This document shows, piece by piece, positions 8,788 to 18,296 of a DNA stretch of 64,000 nucleotides. Source of the DNA: Synergistaceae bacterium (GTDB lineage Bacteria; Synergistota; Synergistia; Synergistales; Acetomicrobiaceae); assembly GCA_012518015.1 (NCBI GenBank), contig JAAYTM010000084.1:1-64000 (forward strand), given 5' to 3'. Position numbers and translations under genes: made by a program. The first letter of the stretch is position 1. Every line of letters begins with the position of its first letter. A model generated the notes under the pieces. That model was not told the origin of the DNA, did no database searches, and saw only the letters and a list, made by a program, of their open reading frames with translations.

Positions 8788-9737
8788 CTGTGATTGTCCC
8801 AGCATCGAGTGCTAATGTAGGCTCAGGGTTTGATTCCTTCGGTGTTGCTTTATCTTTGTACAATCGCTACCAAGTGCTTGATTTACTGCCTCCCCATACA
8901 TATGACATAGAAGTGATTGGCGAGGGCGGAAAAGACATAGCTGCAGGCGAGAATAACTTGATCATCAAATCATTCGAGGCGGCTATAGCAAATTTTGGCA
9001 TACCTCCCGTGGGATTGAGGCTAAGGTCTTACAATGCCATACCCTTATCTAGAGGGTTAGGAAGTTCTGCTTCGGCTATAGTCGGAGGAGTAATGTTGGC
9101 AAAGGCAGTAGGAAAGCCTGAACTCTCGAAAGAAAGACTTCTTCCCTTGATGGTGGAGTTGGAGGGTCATCCCGATAACGTTGTTCCTTGTTGTATGGGC
9201 GGATTTGTCATAAGCGCTTGGAACGGAAAAGAAGTAAAATATGTAAAGCTACCGTATTTTAAAGAAAGGATAAAGATAGTGGTTGCCGTACCCGATGTAA
9301 CTGTGGATACGAAAAAGGCTCGAGAAGCGCTTCCGCAAGAGGTTTCGCTCCAAGATGCTATATTTAACTTAAGTCGGGCAGCATTGCTAGCGGCTTCTTG
9401 GGTTACCGGCAAATTAGAAAACTTGCCGTGGGCCATGGAAGACAAACTTCATCAACCCTACAGGGCTAAACTCTTTCCCGGAGGGGAAGAGATATTGGAA
9501 CGCGTAAAATCTGTGCCAGGTTGCTTAGGGGTTGCAATAAGCGGATCTGGCCCGAGTATGCTGGCCTTTGTGAAGGGTGATCCAACGCGAACGGCAAAAG
9601 AAATGTGCTCGGTTTTTACTGAAAAAGGACTGAGGTCTCGTTTCTTCGTTTTAGATATTGACCAGGAAGGCGCAAGAATAAAAGAGGCAGAAGCCAAAAT
9701 GCTTGAGGAAGCGGATCGATGTTCGACCATTGCGTAG
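8781..9737 (+). CDS. thrB: Homoserine kinase
   Basis: GHMP motif PLSRGLGSSASAIVGG; ASSANVGSGFDSFGVAL N-terminus. Confidence 0.94.
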   Translation: MLTVIVPASSANVGSGFDSFGVALSLYNRYQVLDLLPPHTYDIEVIGEGGKDIAAGENNLIIKSFEAAIANFGIPPVGLRLRSYNAIPLSRGLGSSASAIVGGVMLAKAVGKPELSKERLLPLMVELEGHPDNVVPCCMGGFVISAWNGKEVKYVKLPYFKERIKIVVAVPDVTVDTKKAREALPQEVSLQDAIFNLSRAALLAASWVTGKLENLPWAMEDKLHQPYRAKLFPGGEEILERVKSVPGCLGVAISGSGPSMLAFVKGDPTRTAKEMCSVFTEKGLRSRFFVLDIDQEGARIKEAEAKMLEEADRCSTIA

Positions 9738-10969
9738 TGTTGAAATTTGGCGGGAGTTCCCTTGCCACGGTGGAGCGAATTCGTAACGTTGCAGCGCGCG
9801 TGAAGGGCGATTATTTGGATAAAGGGTTCAATGTGGCCGTCGTTGTTTCGGCCATGGGCAAAATGACCGATGACTTGGTTGAGCTTGCACAAAAGACCTC
9901 AAGCGTGTTTAATGGCAGGGAAATGGACCAGCTTTTAGTCATCGGCGAGCAACAAAGCGCAGCTTTATTGGCCATGGCTATGGAAGAAACAGGAATTAAG
10001 ACCAAGTCCTTTAACGGCTTTCAGGCTGGTTTTATCGCAAGAGGCCACCATACCGAAGGAAGGATAGTAAATGTCAATCCCAAAAGGGTTGCCTCCTGGC
10101 TTGGCGAAGGCGGCACCGCCGTAGTTACGGGTTTTCAAGGAGTTAATGAATTTGGAGATTTTATGACCCTGGGTAGAGGTGGTTCTGATCTGTCAGCCGT
10201 TGCGCTGTCTGTTGCTTTAAATGCAGAATTTTGTCATATATACACTGACGTAAACGGGATATATACGGCCGATCCGAGGCTGGTTTCTAACGCCAAGAAA
10301 TTGTCTAGTGTTTCCTATGAAGAGTGCATTGAGATGGCCGCTTTAGGAGCAAGGATGCTTCAGGCGAGGAGCATCGAGTTTGCCTCATTATATAAGATGC
10401 CGATTTATGTTAGTTCAAGTATATTAGATGGGGAGGGAACATGGGTGAAGGAAGCAAACATGGAAGAAGTCATAAAACACGGAGAAGTTAAAGAGGGTTT
10501 AACTATTAAGGCTATCGTCCATGACAAAAACATTGCTAAAATAGCCGTGTTGGGCGTTCCCGATGTTCCCGGGATAGCTGCTGGACTGTTTAGCAAACTG
10601 GCAGAGCGTGGAATTGGCGTCGAGATGATAATACAAAGTGTTATGCGAGGCGACGTCAATGATATAGCTTTTCTGGTCAAAGAGGCGCTACTTGGGGAGG
10701 CCATCGAGGTTTGCAACGACTATGCGCAGGAAATTGATGCTCAGGGTGTTACCTATGATTCGGAGATTGGGAGGGTATCGGTTGTCGGAATTGGCCTGTC
10801 GGTATATCCTGATATACCAGCTCAAATGTTTTCGGTTCTCTCGCGAGAAGGCATCAATATTGACATGATTTCCTCTACTTCAAATTCGATCACCTGCGTT
10901 ATATCCTCCTCCTCGATAGATAAGGCTGTATCTTCTTTACATAGACATTTCATGGAAGGAGAAAAGTGA
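9719..10969 (+). CDS. lysC: Aspartate kinase
   Basis: VLKFGGSSLATVERI, TLGRGGSDLSAVALS and C-terminal ACT repeats. Confidence 0.94.
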   Translation: MFDHCVVLKFGGSSLATVERIRNVAARVKGDYLDKGFNVAVVVSAMGKMTDDLVELAQKTSSVFNGREMDQLLVIGEQQSAALLAMAMEETGIKTKSFNGFQAGFIARGHHTEGRIVNVNPKRVASWLGEGGTAVVTGFQGVNEFGDFMTLGRGGSDLSAVALSVALNAEFCHIYTDVNGIYTADPRLVSNAKKLSSVSYEECIEMAALGARMLQARSIEFASLYKMPIYVSSSILDGEGTWVKEANMEEVIKHGEVKEGLTIKAIVHDKNIAKIAVLGVPDVPGIAAGLFSKLAERGIGVEMIIQSVMRGDVNDIAFLVKEALLGEAIEVCNDYAQEIDAQGVTYDSEIGRVSVVGIGLSVYPDIPAQMFSVLSREGINIDMISSTSNSITCVISSSSIDKAVSSLHRHFMEGEK

Positions 10970-10970
10970 C

Positions 10971-11969
10971 ATGAAGGTAGCAGTATTGGGCGCAACAGGC
11001 CTTGTGGGACAGGAGATAATTAAGGTCCTGGAAGAAAGGAACTTTCCAATTTCTGATTTCGTTCCTTTAGCCTCCAGTAAGTCAGCCGGAAAGGTCGTTG
11101 AATTTAGCGGGGCTCAGGTGGAAGTGAGGGAGGTTGCTGATGATGCCTTCAAAGGCGTGGATATCGCATTATTTGCAGCCGGCGCAGGCGTATCCAAAAG
11201 ATGGGCCAGGGTAGCAGTTTCTAAAGGCGCAGTAGTAATAGATAATAGTTCTGCTTGGAGATTAGACCCTGAAATTCCTCTTATCGTTCCCGAGGTGAAC
11301 CCAGAAGACGTTATGCGTCACAACGGCATAATAGCAAATCCCAATTGTGCCACAATTCAGGCTGTTGTGGCCCTGGCTCCCCTTCACAAAAGATATTGCC
11401 TTGAGTATTTTTCGGCGGTTACATTTCAATCGGTATCTGGCACGGGCAAGCAAGCTCTTGTTGAGCTTGATGAGTGCGCGCGCGCCATTTTAGAGGGCAA
11501 ATCCTTTGAGCCGCAAGTCTATCCTCTGCCCATAGGGTTTAATGTGTTGCCTCATATTGGAGCAATGGACGAGTCGGGTGTTTCCGATGAAGAGTGGAAG
11601 ATGTTAAATGAATCAAGAAAAATTTTACATCATCAAAAGTTACAGGTTAGCTGTACTACTGTCAGAGTGCCTGTTAAGCGAGGTCACTCGGAGGCTATAG
11701 TGGCTCAATTTGAAGAACGAGTTACGCTTGAAGAAGCAAATGCAATTTTGTCCGAGGCTCCTGGCATAATAGTCATGGCTGAAAATAAGTATATAACTCC
11801 TCTGCAAGCCGCTGGTAGCGACCTAGTTTATGTATGTCGTCTGCGGAGCGATCTTGGAATGTCAAGAGCCCTATCCATGTGGGTCGTTTCGGATAATTTA
11901 AGGAAGGGCGCAGCGCTCAACGCCGTACAGATAGCCGAGCTAGTTGCATCTAAGACGAAAGCTTTTTAG
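10971..11969 (+). CDS. asd: Aspartate-semialdehyde dehydrogenase
   Basis: VAVLGATGLVGQEIIKVLEER, NPNCATIQ active-site Cys motif. Confidence 0.95.
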   Translation: MKVAVLGATGLVGQEIIKVLEERNFPISDFVPLASSKSAGKVVEFSGAQVEVREVADDAFKGVDIALFAAGAGVSKRWARVAVSKGAVVIDNSSAWRLDPEIPLIVPEVNPEDVMRHNGIIANPNCATIQAVVALAPLHKRYCLEYFSAVTFQSVSGTGKQALVELDECARAILEGKSFEPQVYPLPIGFNVLPHIGAMDESGVSDEEWKMLNESRKILHHQKLQVSCTTVRVPVKRGHSEAIVAQFEERVTLEEANAILSEAPGIIVMAENKYITPLQAAGSDLVYVCRLRSDLGMSRALSMWVVSDNLRKGAALNAVQIAELVASKTKAF

Positions 11970-11994
11970 CGTACTACAACATAGGGGGAACAAA

Positions 11995-12843
11995 ATGAAA
12001 AGAAAAAAATTCCTCGGCGTCTTATTGATCTTTTCATGCCTTTTGTTTTTGCTGCCACAATCATGTAGAGGAGAAGAGAGTGCTATAACTGAGGTTATAC
12101 TGCATTCTGACGAGCTGTTCTACGATCCCAACACTGGCAGGGTGACCGCGAAGGGAAGTGTTGAGGTCACAAAAGAGGACCTAATTGTAAAAGCACCCTT
12201 CGCGGAAGGGCTTATAGACGGGGAGCAGTTTCGGTTTTGGGATAACGTTGTCGTTTCTTGGCCTTCGCAAGAAGCAACTTTGACTTGTGTAGAGTTAAAA
12301 ATTGATCGGGACGAAAGGGGCACTTTGTTTCATTCATTCGGTAAGAGTCATCTGATAAGAGGTCAAGACGAGGAAATCCGCAGCGATGAACTTGAGTGGC
12401 TGCAAGGAGAAATAGTTTACTACAGCGCAGTAGGTAATGTAAATGCGCGAATGGGACAGATGAGAATTATAGCAGAAAAAGTGACCAGGCAAGGCGAGAG
12501 TTTCAAAGCGATTAAAGTGCGCCAATTTGAAGATAAGGGGCGCGATCTTCGTGTCAGTGCCCAGGAAGTTAGTGGAAAGATAACAGAGGAACAAATAGAG
12601 GAATTGTGGGCTACTGGAAATGTTGTAGTTATTCACGAGCCCTCAGATGGTGAAAGAACTCATATCACTGGAAAGCAAGCTCATTATCTTCGTGGCAAGG
12701 GAGTTCTTGAAGTTACAGGTGATGCAAAAGCGGTTCAAGAAGGAAGGACCATAGAAGCCGAAAGCCTAATATACTACGTAGATGACAGACATATCGAGGC
12801 TTTGGGGAGACCTAAAGTTGTCATTGAAGTCAAGGAGGATTGA
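11995..12843 (+). CDS. LptA/OstA-like periplasmic LPS transport protein
   Basis: Signal peptide plus repeated OstA-type pattern (DELFYDPNTGRVTAKGSVEVTKEDLIVKAPFAEG); directly upstream of lptB. Confidence 0.8.
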   Translation: MKRKKFLGVLLIFSCLLFLLPQSCRGEESAITEVILHSDELFYDPNTGRVTAKGSVEVTKEDLIVKAPFAEGLIDGEQFRFWDNVVVSWPSQEATLTCVELKIDRDERGTLFHSFGKSHLIRGQDEEIRSDELEWLQGEIVYYSAVGNVNARMGQMRIIAEKVTRQGESFKAIKVRQFEDKGRDLRVSAQEVSGKITEEQIEELWATGNVVVIHEPSDGERTHITGKQAHYLRGKGVLEVTGDAKAVQEGRTIEAESLIYYVDDRHIEALGRPKVVIEVKED

Positions 12844-12851
12844 AAGCTAAC

Positions 12852-13577
12852 ATGGCAGACCTGCTATCTGTTGTCGGATTAGAAAAATCCTTTAAACAGA
12901 GAAAGGTCGTTTCAAACGTTACCTTTCAAGTTAGAAGAGGAGAGATAGTAGGGCTACTGGGCCCTAATGGTGCTGGCAAAACTACCACCTTTTACATGAT
13001 AGTTGGCTTGTTATACCCTGATGCGGGGGAAGTTTATCTTGATGATGTGGAAATAACATCCTTACCAATGCATCACCGAGCAAGGTTGGGATTAGGCTAT
13101 TTACCCCAAGAAGCCTCGGTGTTTAGGTCTTTAACAGTAGAGGAAAACTTGCGTTTGATTTTGGAGGAACAAAATTTAAAACGCGAAGACGTTGAAGAAA
13201 GAGCATCCCGTTTAATGGCGGAGTTTGGATTGCAGAAGATTTCGGACGTTAAAGGCCATTCTCTGAGCGGAGGAGAAAGAAGGCGTGTTGAGATTGCCAG
13301 GGCCTTGGCAATAGAGCCCGATTTTTTGATGCTGGATGAACCCTTCAGCGGCATAGATCCCATAGCAGTCTACGACATTCAGCAGATGACGTTAGGCTTG
13401 CGACATAGAGGTTACGGCATAATACTGACCGATCACAACGTGCGCGAGACCTTGGCCATAACCGATAGGGCTTGCATAATTCACGAAGGACAAATCTTGG
13501 TGGAGGGGGACCCTGATATGGTGGCCGAAAGCGAAATCGCGAGGAAGTATTATCTCGGAGAGCGATTTAGCTGGTAA
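12852..13577 (+). CDS. lptB: LPS export ABC transporter ATP-binding protein
   Basis: Walker A GPNGAGKTTTFYMIVGL, LSGGERRRVEIARALA, LDEPFSGIDPIAV typical of LptB. Confidence 0.93.
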   Translation: MADLLSVVGLEKSFKQRKVVSNVTFQVRRGEIVGLLGPNGAGKTTTFYMIVGLLYPDAGEVYLDDVEITSLPMHHRARLGLGYLPQEASVFRSLTVEENLRLILEEQNLKREDVEERASRLMAEFGLQKISDVKGHSLSGGERRRVEIARALAIEPDFLMLDEPFSGIDPIAVYDIQQMTLGLRHRGYGIILTDHNVRETLAITDRACIIHEGQILVEGDPDMVAESEIARKYYLGERFSW

Positions 13578-14028
13578 GCAGTGGAATGTCGCGCAACCTT
13601 GATGTCGTGATAATTTTAACAAGTTTTCTTGCTGCTTCATGCACAGAAGTGGAAAGTTTTGTGGAGAAACCTCTTGTTTCCGGTTGTATGCCTATTATGG
13701 TAACATTGCAATTTTTTATTTGAGATTCTATCAGTGTCAAGAAGGGCAAGCCGTGAGTCAATATAAAGCCCTCGGATTGTGCCAAAGGAATCCTTCTAAT
13801 GCTTCCGGGCGGCAAATTCATTAAAGCTGCATCTACGATAACGAGTTCTTGGGGCTTTTTTCTCCTCAAGGGTAGAATAAAATTTTCGGGGACACTTTCA
13901 CATATTGTAACTTCAATATAAGGAGGCGAAAGTCTTTTTAACATCTTGGCGACGAATATGCCGACTCCGTCGTCACCCAAGGTGCTGTTACCGACTCCCC
14001 AAACGTGAATTTTTACATTCATTGACAT
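13567..14028 (-). CDS. Hydrogenase maturation protease family protein (peptidase M52/HycI type)
   Basis: VWGVGNSTLGDDGVGIFVAKML N-terminus, VIVDAALMNLPPGSIRRI, LTHGLPF; start probably 14022 or 14028; only convincing minus-strand gene. Confidence 0.85.
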   Translation of the reverse strand: MSMNVKIHVWGVGNSTLGDDGVGIFVAKMLKRLSPPYIEVTICESVPENFILPLRRKKPQELVIVDAALMNLPPGSIRRIPLAQSEGFILTHGLPFLTLIESQIKNCNVTIIGIQPETRGFSTKLSTSVHEAARKLVKIITTSRLRDIPLLTS

Positions 14029-14093
14029 CACCTTATAATAATAGATGTAGTTTTTTACAACCAAAAAGCAAGAAGCGGGAGGATTGAAAATAA

Positions 14094-15641
14094 TTGGCCA
14101 AAGCAATCGATACCATTATACGACATTCGATGGTGATGACCATTGGCACCTTTGCCAGCAGGATATTGGGGCTTATACGCGAAACAATTATAGCTGCCTT
14201 TTTTGGTGCGACGCGACAACTCGACGCCTTTTTGGTGGCATACACGTTAGCCAACTTGGCAAGGCAGCTCCTTGCGGAGGGTGCTTTATCCGCTACTTTT
14301 GTCCCTGTTTTTTCTCGAGCTTTAAGCACGCAAGGAGAAACAAGAGCAAAGGAATTGGGGCGGCAAGCTTTGACACTTTTGATAGCGATTGGTTTCTTTG
14401 TAGTTTGTCTTGGTATCATACTATCCCCTCAGTTGGTTTCGCTTATCGCTCCGGGCTTTTCGGGCGAGGAAGCTGCTCTGGCAGTGTCTTTTACAAAAAG
14501 GCTTTTCCCCTTCTTGCTAATTATCTCTCTTTCTGCCCTCGTCATGGGGGTGCTTAACAGCTTGGGTTCTTTCTTTGTGCCTGCTGTAGCGCCAGCTGTA
14601 AGCAATGTGGTGTTTATCGTGGTTGTCCTTTTCTTTTATGAAAAGTTCGGTATTTCAGCGCTTCCCGTTGCAGTCTTAGCGGGTGGGGTATCTCAATTTT
14701 GCGTTCAGTGGATATGGAGCGCCTGGAAGGGATTTGTGCTTTATCCAACTAAAATCAATCGCGCTGACGATGAATTGAAGACGATGATGCGCCTTTTTCT
14801 CCCTTACGTGGTAGGCCTTTCCTTCAATCAATTGCATCCCATTATAAGTAGGGTGATGGGTTCTTTTTTGGAGGCAGGTTCTATCTCGGTATTGAATTAC
14901 GCTGACAGATTGCTTCAACTCCCTTTGGGGTTATTCGTGATAGCCATATCGCAGGCGGTATTGCCGACACTTTCTAAAGTGTCATCTAATAAAGATGAAT
15001 TTATCGAGATCTTTCGTGATTCGCTTCGGTTTTCCTTCTTTTTAATCTTACCCATCTCGATCATGGCAGTGATATTTTCACCCGAAGCGGTTAATTGTGT
15101 ATTTTATAGAGGTGCCTTTGACGATTGGGCTTGGAGGGCCACTAGTCAGTCCTTGGCCATTTATTCCCTTGGGTTGCTGGGAATGGCGTTGACTAACGTT
15201 ACATTAAGGGCAATATATGCCTGCGGCTTGCCTAAGGGTGCTATGCTCGTCACATCCTCCACGGTCGTGGTAAACTTTTTGATAAGTGCCTCTACCATGA
15301 GGTGGTTGTCGTACAGGGGTTTAGCCCTCGGCGTGGCTTGTGCTTTTACCAGCGGAGCTTTCTTAGGCATAAGCTATTTGGCGAAGGCAACCGGAAAAAG
15401 CTTAAAGATATTTAATCCCAAGTGGTGCGCTAAGTTGGCCCTTTCTGCCTGTCTATTGGTTTTGTTTTCTATAGCCTACAAATTTTTATTACCCTATCCC
15501 TTTGGGGGGAGTACAATAGCGAAGGCGCTATGGTTAATGGGTGCCGGAGTTTTAGGGGTATCGGTTTATGGTTTTGTAACTTTGTTTTGCAGATTACAAG
15601 AGTGGAAGTGGATAATACGCTCCATCAAAGGGGAAGATTAA
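14094..15641 (+). CDS. murJ: Lipid II flippase MurJ (MviN)
   Basis: TFASRILGLIRETIIAAFFGATRQLDAFLVAYTLANLARQLLAEGALSATFVPVFS. Confidence 0.93.
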   Translation: MAKAIDTIIRHSMVMTIGTFASRILGLIRETIIAAFFGATRQLDAFLVAYTLANLARQLLAEGALSATFVPVFSRALSTQGETRAKELGRQALTLLIAIGFFVVCLGIILSPQLVSLIAPGFSGEEAALAVSFTKRLFPFLLIISLSALVMGVLNSLGSFFVPAVAPAVSNVVFIVVVLFFYEKFGISALPVAVLAGGVSQFCVQWIWSAWKGFVLYPTKINRADDELKTMMRLFLPYVVGLSFNQLHPIISRVMGSFLEAGSISVLNYADRLLQLPLGLFVIAISQAVLPTLSKVSSNKDEFIEIFRDSLRFSFFLILPISIMAVIFSPEAVNCVFYRGAFDDWAWRATSQSLAIYSLGLLGMALTNVTLRAIYACGLPKGAMLVTSSTVVVNFLISASTMRWLSYRGLALGVACAFTSGAFLGISYLAKATGKSLKIFNPKWCAKLALSACLLVLFSIAYKFLLPYPFGGSTIAKALWLMGAGVLGVSVYGFVTLFCRLQEWKWIIRSIKGED

Positions 15642-15642
15642 A

Positions 15643-16530
15643 GTGCCTCAAAACGATGAGCATAAAGCAACAGTGCACAGATGCCTACTTGGAACAGGAG
15701 ATGCTAGGGCTATTGCGGTAGAGGCAACCCAATTGGTGAAATTACTCCAAGATGTACATAATTTGTCTTTTCTGGCAACAGCTGCTCTTGGAAGATTGGT
15801 AATGGCCTCCATGATGATGGTGGCCGATCAGAAGGTAAAAAGAGCGAGAATTACCTTAAAGGTTGAAGGAGATGGCCCCTTAGGCGAAGTAGTGGCTGAC
15901 GCTGAAAATCGAGGAAAAGTAAGAGGTTACGTGAAAAACCCGTGGGTTGAACTTCCTCTTTCTGAAAAGGGCAAGTGGAACGTGAGTGCTGGTGTGGGCA
16001 GCAACGGATATCTAACAGTGATAAAAGATCTTGGGCTAAAAAGACCGTTGATTTCCAAAGTTCCTTTAGTCTCAGGTGAAATTGCCGAAGATATAGCTTA
16101 CTACTATGCTAAGTCTGAGCAGGTTCCAACGGCAATTGCGCTTGGAGTTTTGCAGAAACCCTCTCTGGGCGTCCTGTCGGCCGGAGGCTTAATGGTGCAA
16201 CTATTGCCCGATGCCGATGAGTCTTTTGTTGGCATGCTAGAAAGATTATTAGAAAAATATGACTCCATCAGCAGGTTGGCAGAACAGGTAGGATCTTCGC
16301 AGGATATACTTGAAACAATATTTAAAGATCTGAGTAAAAAATGGCTGGGAAGTACTTCTTTTGAGTTTGGTTGCAGATGTTCAAGGAATCTCGTCAAGGC
16401 GTTGCTGCTTTCAATGCCCGAACTAGAGAGTGAACGGGATATTTTAGAAGTCAGGTGTCATTTTTGCAATAAAGTGTATACTTTTACTCCTGAAGAGATA
16501 GAGGAGCTAAAAGGTGGTGGAAGGAGTTGA
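15643..16530 (+). CDS. hslO: Hsp33 family redox-regulated chaperone
   Basis: Hsp33 core plus C-terminal CRC...CHFC zinc/redox switch motif; GTG start. Confidence 0.93.
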   Translation: MPQNDEHKATVHRCLLGTGDARAIAVEATQLVKLLQDVHNLSFLATAALGRLVMASMMMVADQKVKRARITLKVEGDGPLGEVVADAENRGKVRGYVKNPWVELPLSEKGKWNVSAGVGSNGYLTVIKDLGLKRPLISKVPLVSGEIAEDIAYYYAKSEQVPTAIALGVLQKPSLGVLSAGGLMVQLLPDADESFVGMLERLLEKYDSISRLAEQVGSSQDILETIFKDLSKKWLGSTSFEFGCRCSRNLVKALLLSMPELESERDILEVRCHFCNKVYTFTPEEIEELKGGGRS

Positions 16531-17072
16531 AGAAACTTTTTTTTCTCATGATAACGATTGTATTGTCCGTATTTATCGCAATAATCACCTTTGGTGCTGG
16601 TGAACTCTGCGCTGATGAATTTGAGGATTTGGCGATAAAGCGGATCACTACAATGTACCTTGAGGGCCAAGAGTTTGGAGATTTAGTATTGGGGGCAAGG
16701 GCAAGATTTGATTTCCTTTACGTCGATGACTTGCTCGTTAAGGCGTCTATAGCCTCTGGAAAGACGCCAGATTGGCTTAAATGGCACTTGGGTCATTTTG
16801 GAAGCCCCCAAGCGCGGGGTAAGGAACTATTTGTGTTGCGATATGAAACCTATAAACCATTCGATTTTGACCCTTTTAAAATAGCAGTCAACGGGATGTA
16901 TTTATCAGAAAAGGAGGTTTTAACAAAGCTCACGCGAATACCAACAGGATCTTTACCCTCCGGAGCGGTTGGTGACCTTGCTTTTGTGGTTCCTAGGTCT
17001 TCGGATGGGGTATATAATATAATTTATGAAGGAAATGAAATTAGAATCGACTTGGATAAATTTAGAAATTGA
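16527..17072 (+). CDS. Hypothetical exported protein
   Basis: N-terminal hydrophobic signal-like segment; 4-nt overlap with hslO; no family recognised. Confidence 0.7.
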   Translation: MKKLFFLMITIVLSVFIAIITFGAGELCADEFEDLAIKRITTMYLEGQEFGDLVLGARARFDFLYVDDLLVKASIASGKTPDWLKWHLGHFGSPQARGKELFVLRYETYKPFDFDPFKIAVNGMYLSEKEVLTKLTRIPTGSLPSGAVGDLAFVVPRSSDGVYNIIYEGNEIRIDLDKFRN

Positions 17073-17096
17073 GCGAATCAAGAAAGGGTGATCTTT

Positions 17097-17267
17097 TTGC
17101 ATAAATATCGTTGTGTCAGTTGCGATGCCGAGTTCACAAGTACAACTTTCGCCCACAGCTGTCCTAGCTGCAGAGGAAAAATATTAATTCATTTGGAGGG
17201 AGAAGCACCGAGAAAAAAGTCCTGTGCCAGCGGAAGTTGTTCTTCTTGTAATGGTTGTGGCAGGTGA
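17097..17267 (+). CDS. Small Cys-rich zinc-ribbon-like protein (56 aa), absent from the ORF track
   Basis: TTG start behind an AGAAAGGGTGA RBS; MHKYRCVSCDAEFTSTTFAHSCPSCRGKILIHLEGEAPRKKSCASGSCSSCNGCGR, with two CxxC pairs and a C-terminal Cys cluster; ends 6 nt before tsaD. Confidence 0.72.
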   Translation: MHKYRCVSCDAEFTSTTFAHSCPSCRGKILIHLEGEAPRKKSCASGSCSSCNGCGR

Positions 17268-17273
17268 CGTTAA

Positions 17274-18260
17274 ATGTTGACCTTGGGCATTGAGACAAGT
17301 TGCGACGATACATCGGTCGCGTTGCTTGAAAATAACAAGAATTTACGCTGTTTTTTGGTTGCAAGTCAGTTAAAAGATCACGAGACCTTTGGTGGTGTGG
17401 TTCCCGAACTTGCCTCGCGCAAACATTTAGAAAACCTTATACCTTTGCTTTCTCAGCTCTTGGATGAATGCGAGATTAAAAATCCACCACGGGAGATACA
17501 TTTGATTGCCGTCACGGATGGCCCTGGCTTAATGGGTTCGCTGCTAATTGGAACTACGGCCGCAAAGGCATTGGCTCAAGCTTGGGAGGTTCCCTTAATA
17601 GCTGTAAATCATTTGGAGGGCCACATATTTTCAAATTATCTGGCGCATGACGATTTATTGCCTCCTTTTATAACATTAATAATTTCAGGAGGTCACACAG
17701 AGCTTATCCTAGTAAGATCCTTCGGAGATTACAAGTTGCTTGGGGCTACCAGGGATGATGCGGTGGGCGAAGCCTTCGATAAGGTAGCACGTTTGTTGGG
17801 TTTGGGTTATCCGGGAGGACCGATGATAGAAAAAATGGCAGGAAAGGGAGATCCCTTTGCCATACCGTTGCCCGTCCCAATGGCCAATAGCCCTAGCATC
17901 GAGTTTAGTTTCAGCGGTTTAAAGACAGCCGTACTTTGGGCTTTAAAGAGAAATCCGAATTTGAGGGTGGAAGATGTGTGCGCCTCCTTCCAGCACGCAG
18001 CTATCGAGGCTTTGCTACGAAAGGTGGATTTGGCTGTAAAAATAACTGGAATAAGCAAAGTTGCTATCTCAGGTGGTGTTGCTGCTAATACTTGGCTTCG
18101 GGAAAAAATAAAAGAAAAGTCTTGGCATGCCTATCTTCCGCCAATAGAGCTGTGTACCGATAATGCCGCTATGATTGCCGCGGCTGGCTACAATGCTTAT
18201 AAGAGAGGAGAAAGGTCGCCGCTGTCCTTCGTACCCGATCCTTCCAAATCTTTGGCGTGA
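17274..18260 (+). CDS. tsaD: tRNA N6-adenosine threonylcarbamoyltransferase
   Basis: GIETSCDDTSVALLE, VNHLEGHIFSNYL, ISGGHTELILV. Confidence 0.96.
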   Translation: MLTLGIETSCDDTSVALLENNKNLRCFLVASQLKDHETFGGVVPELASRKHLENLIPLLSQLLDECEIKNPPREIHLIAVTDGPGLMGSLLIGTTAAKALAQAWEVPLIAVNHLEGHIFSNYLAHDDLLPPFITLIISGGHTELILVRSFGDYKLLGATRDDAVGEAFDKVARLLGLGYPGGPMIEKMAGKGDPFAIPLPVPMANSPSIEFSFSGLKTAVLWALKRNPNLRVEDVCASFQHAAIEALLRKVDLAVKITGISKVAISGGVAANTWLREKIKEKSWHAYLPPIELCTDNAAMIAAAGYNAYKRGERSPLSFVPDPSKSLA

Positions 18261-18296
18261 AAACCCCAGAAAAATAAAGAAAATACGACATATCTG

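Noticed and set aside
14084-14557. 157-aa + ORF overlapping murJ in another frame
   Set aside because: murJ frame encodes unmistakable MviN motifs; this frame is Cys/Trp-rich noise.
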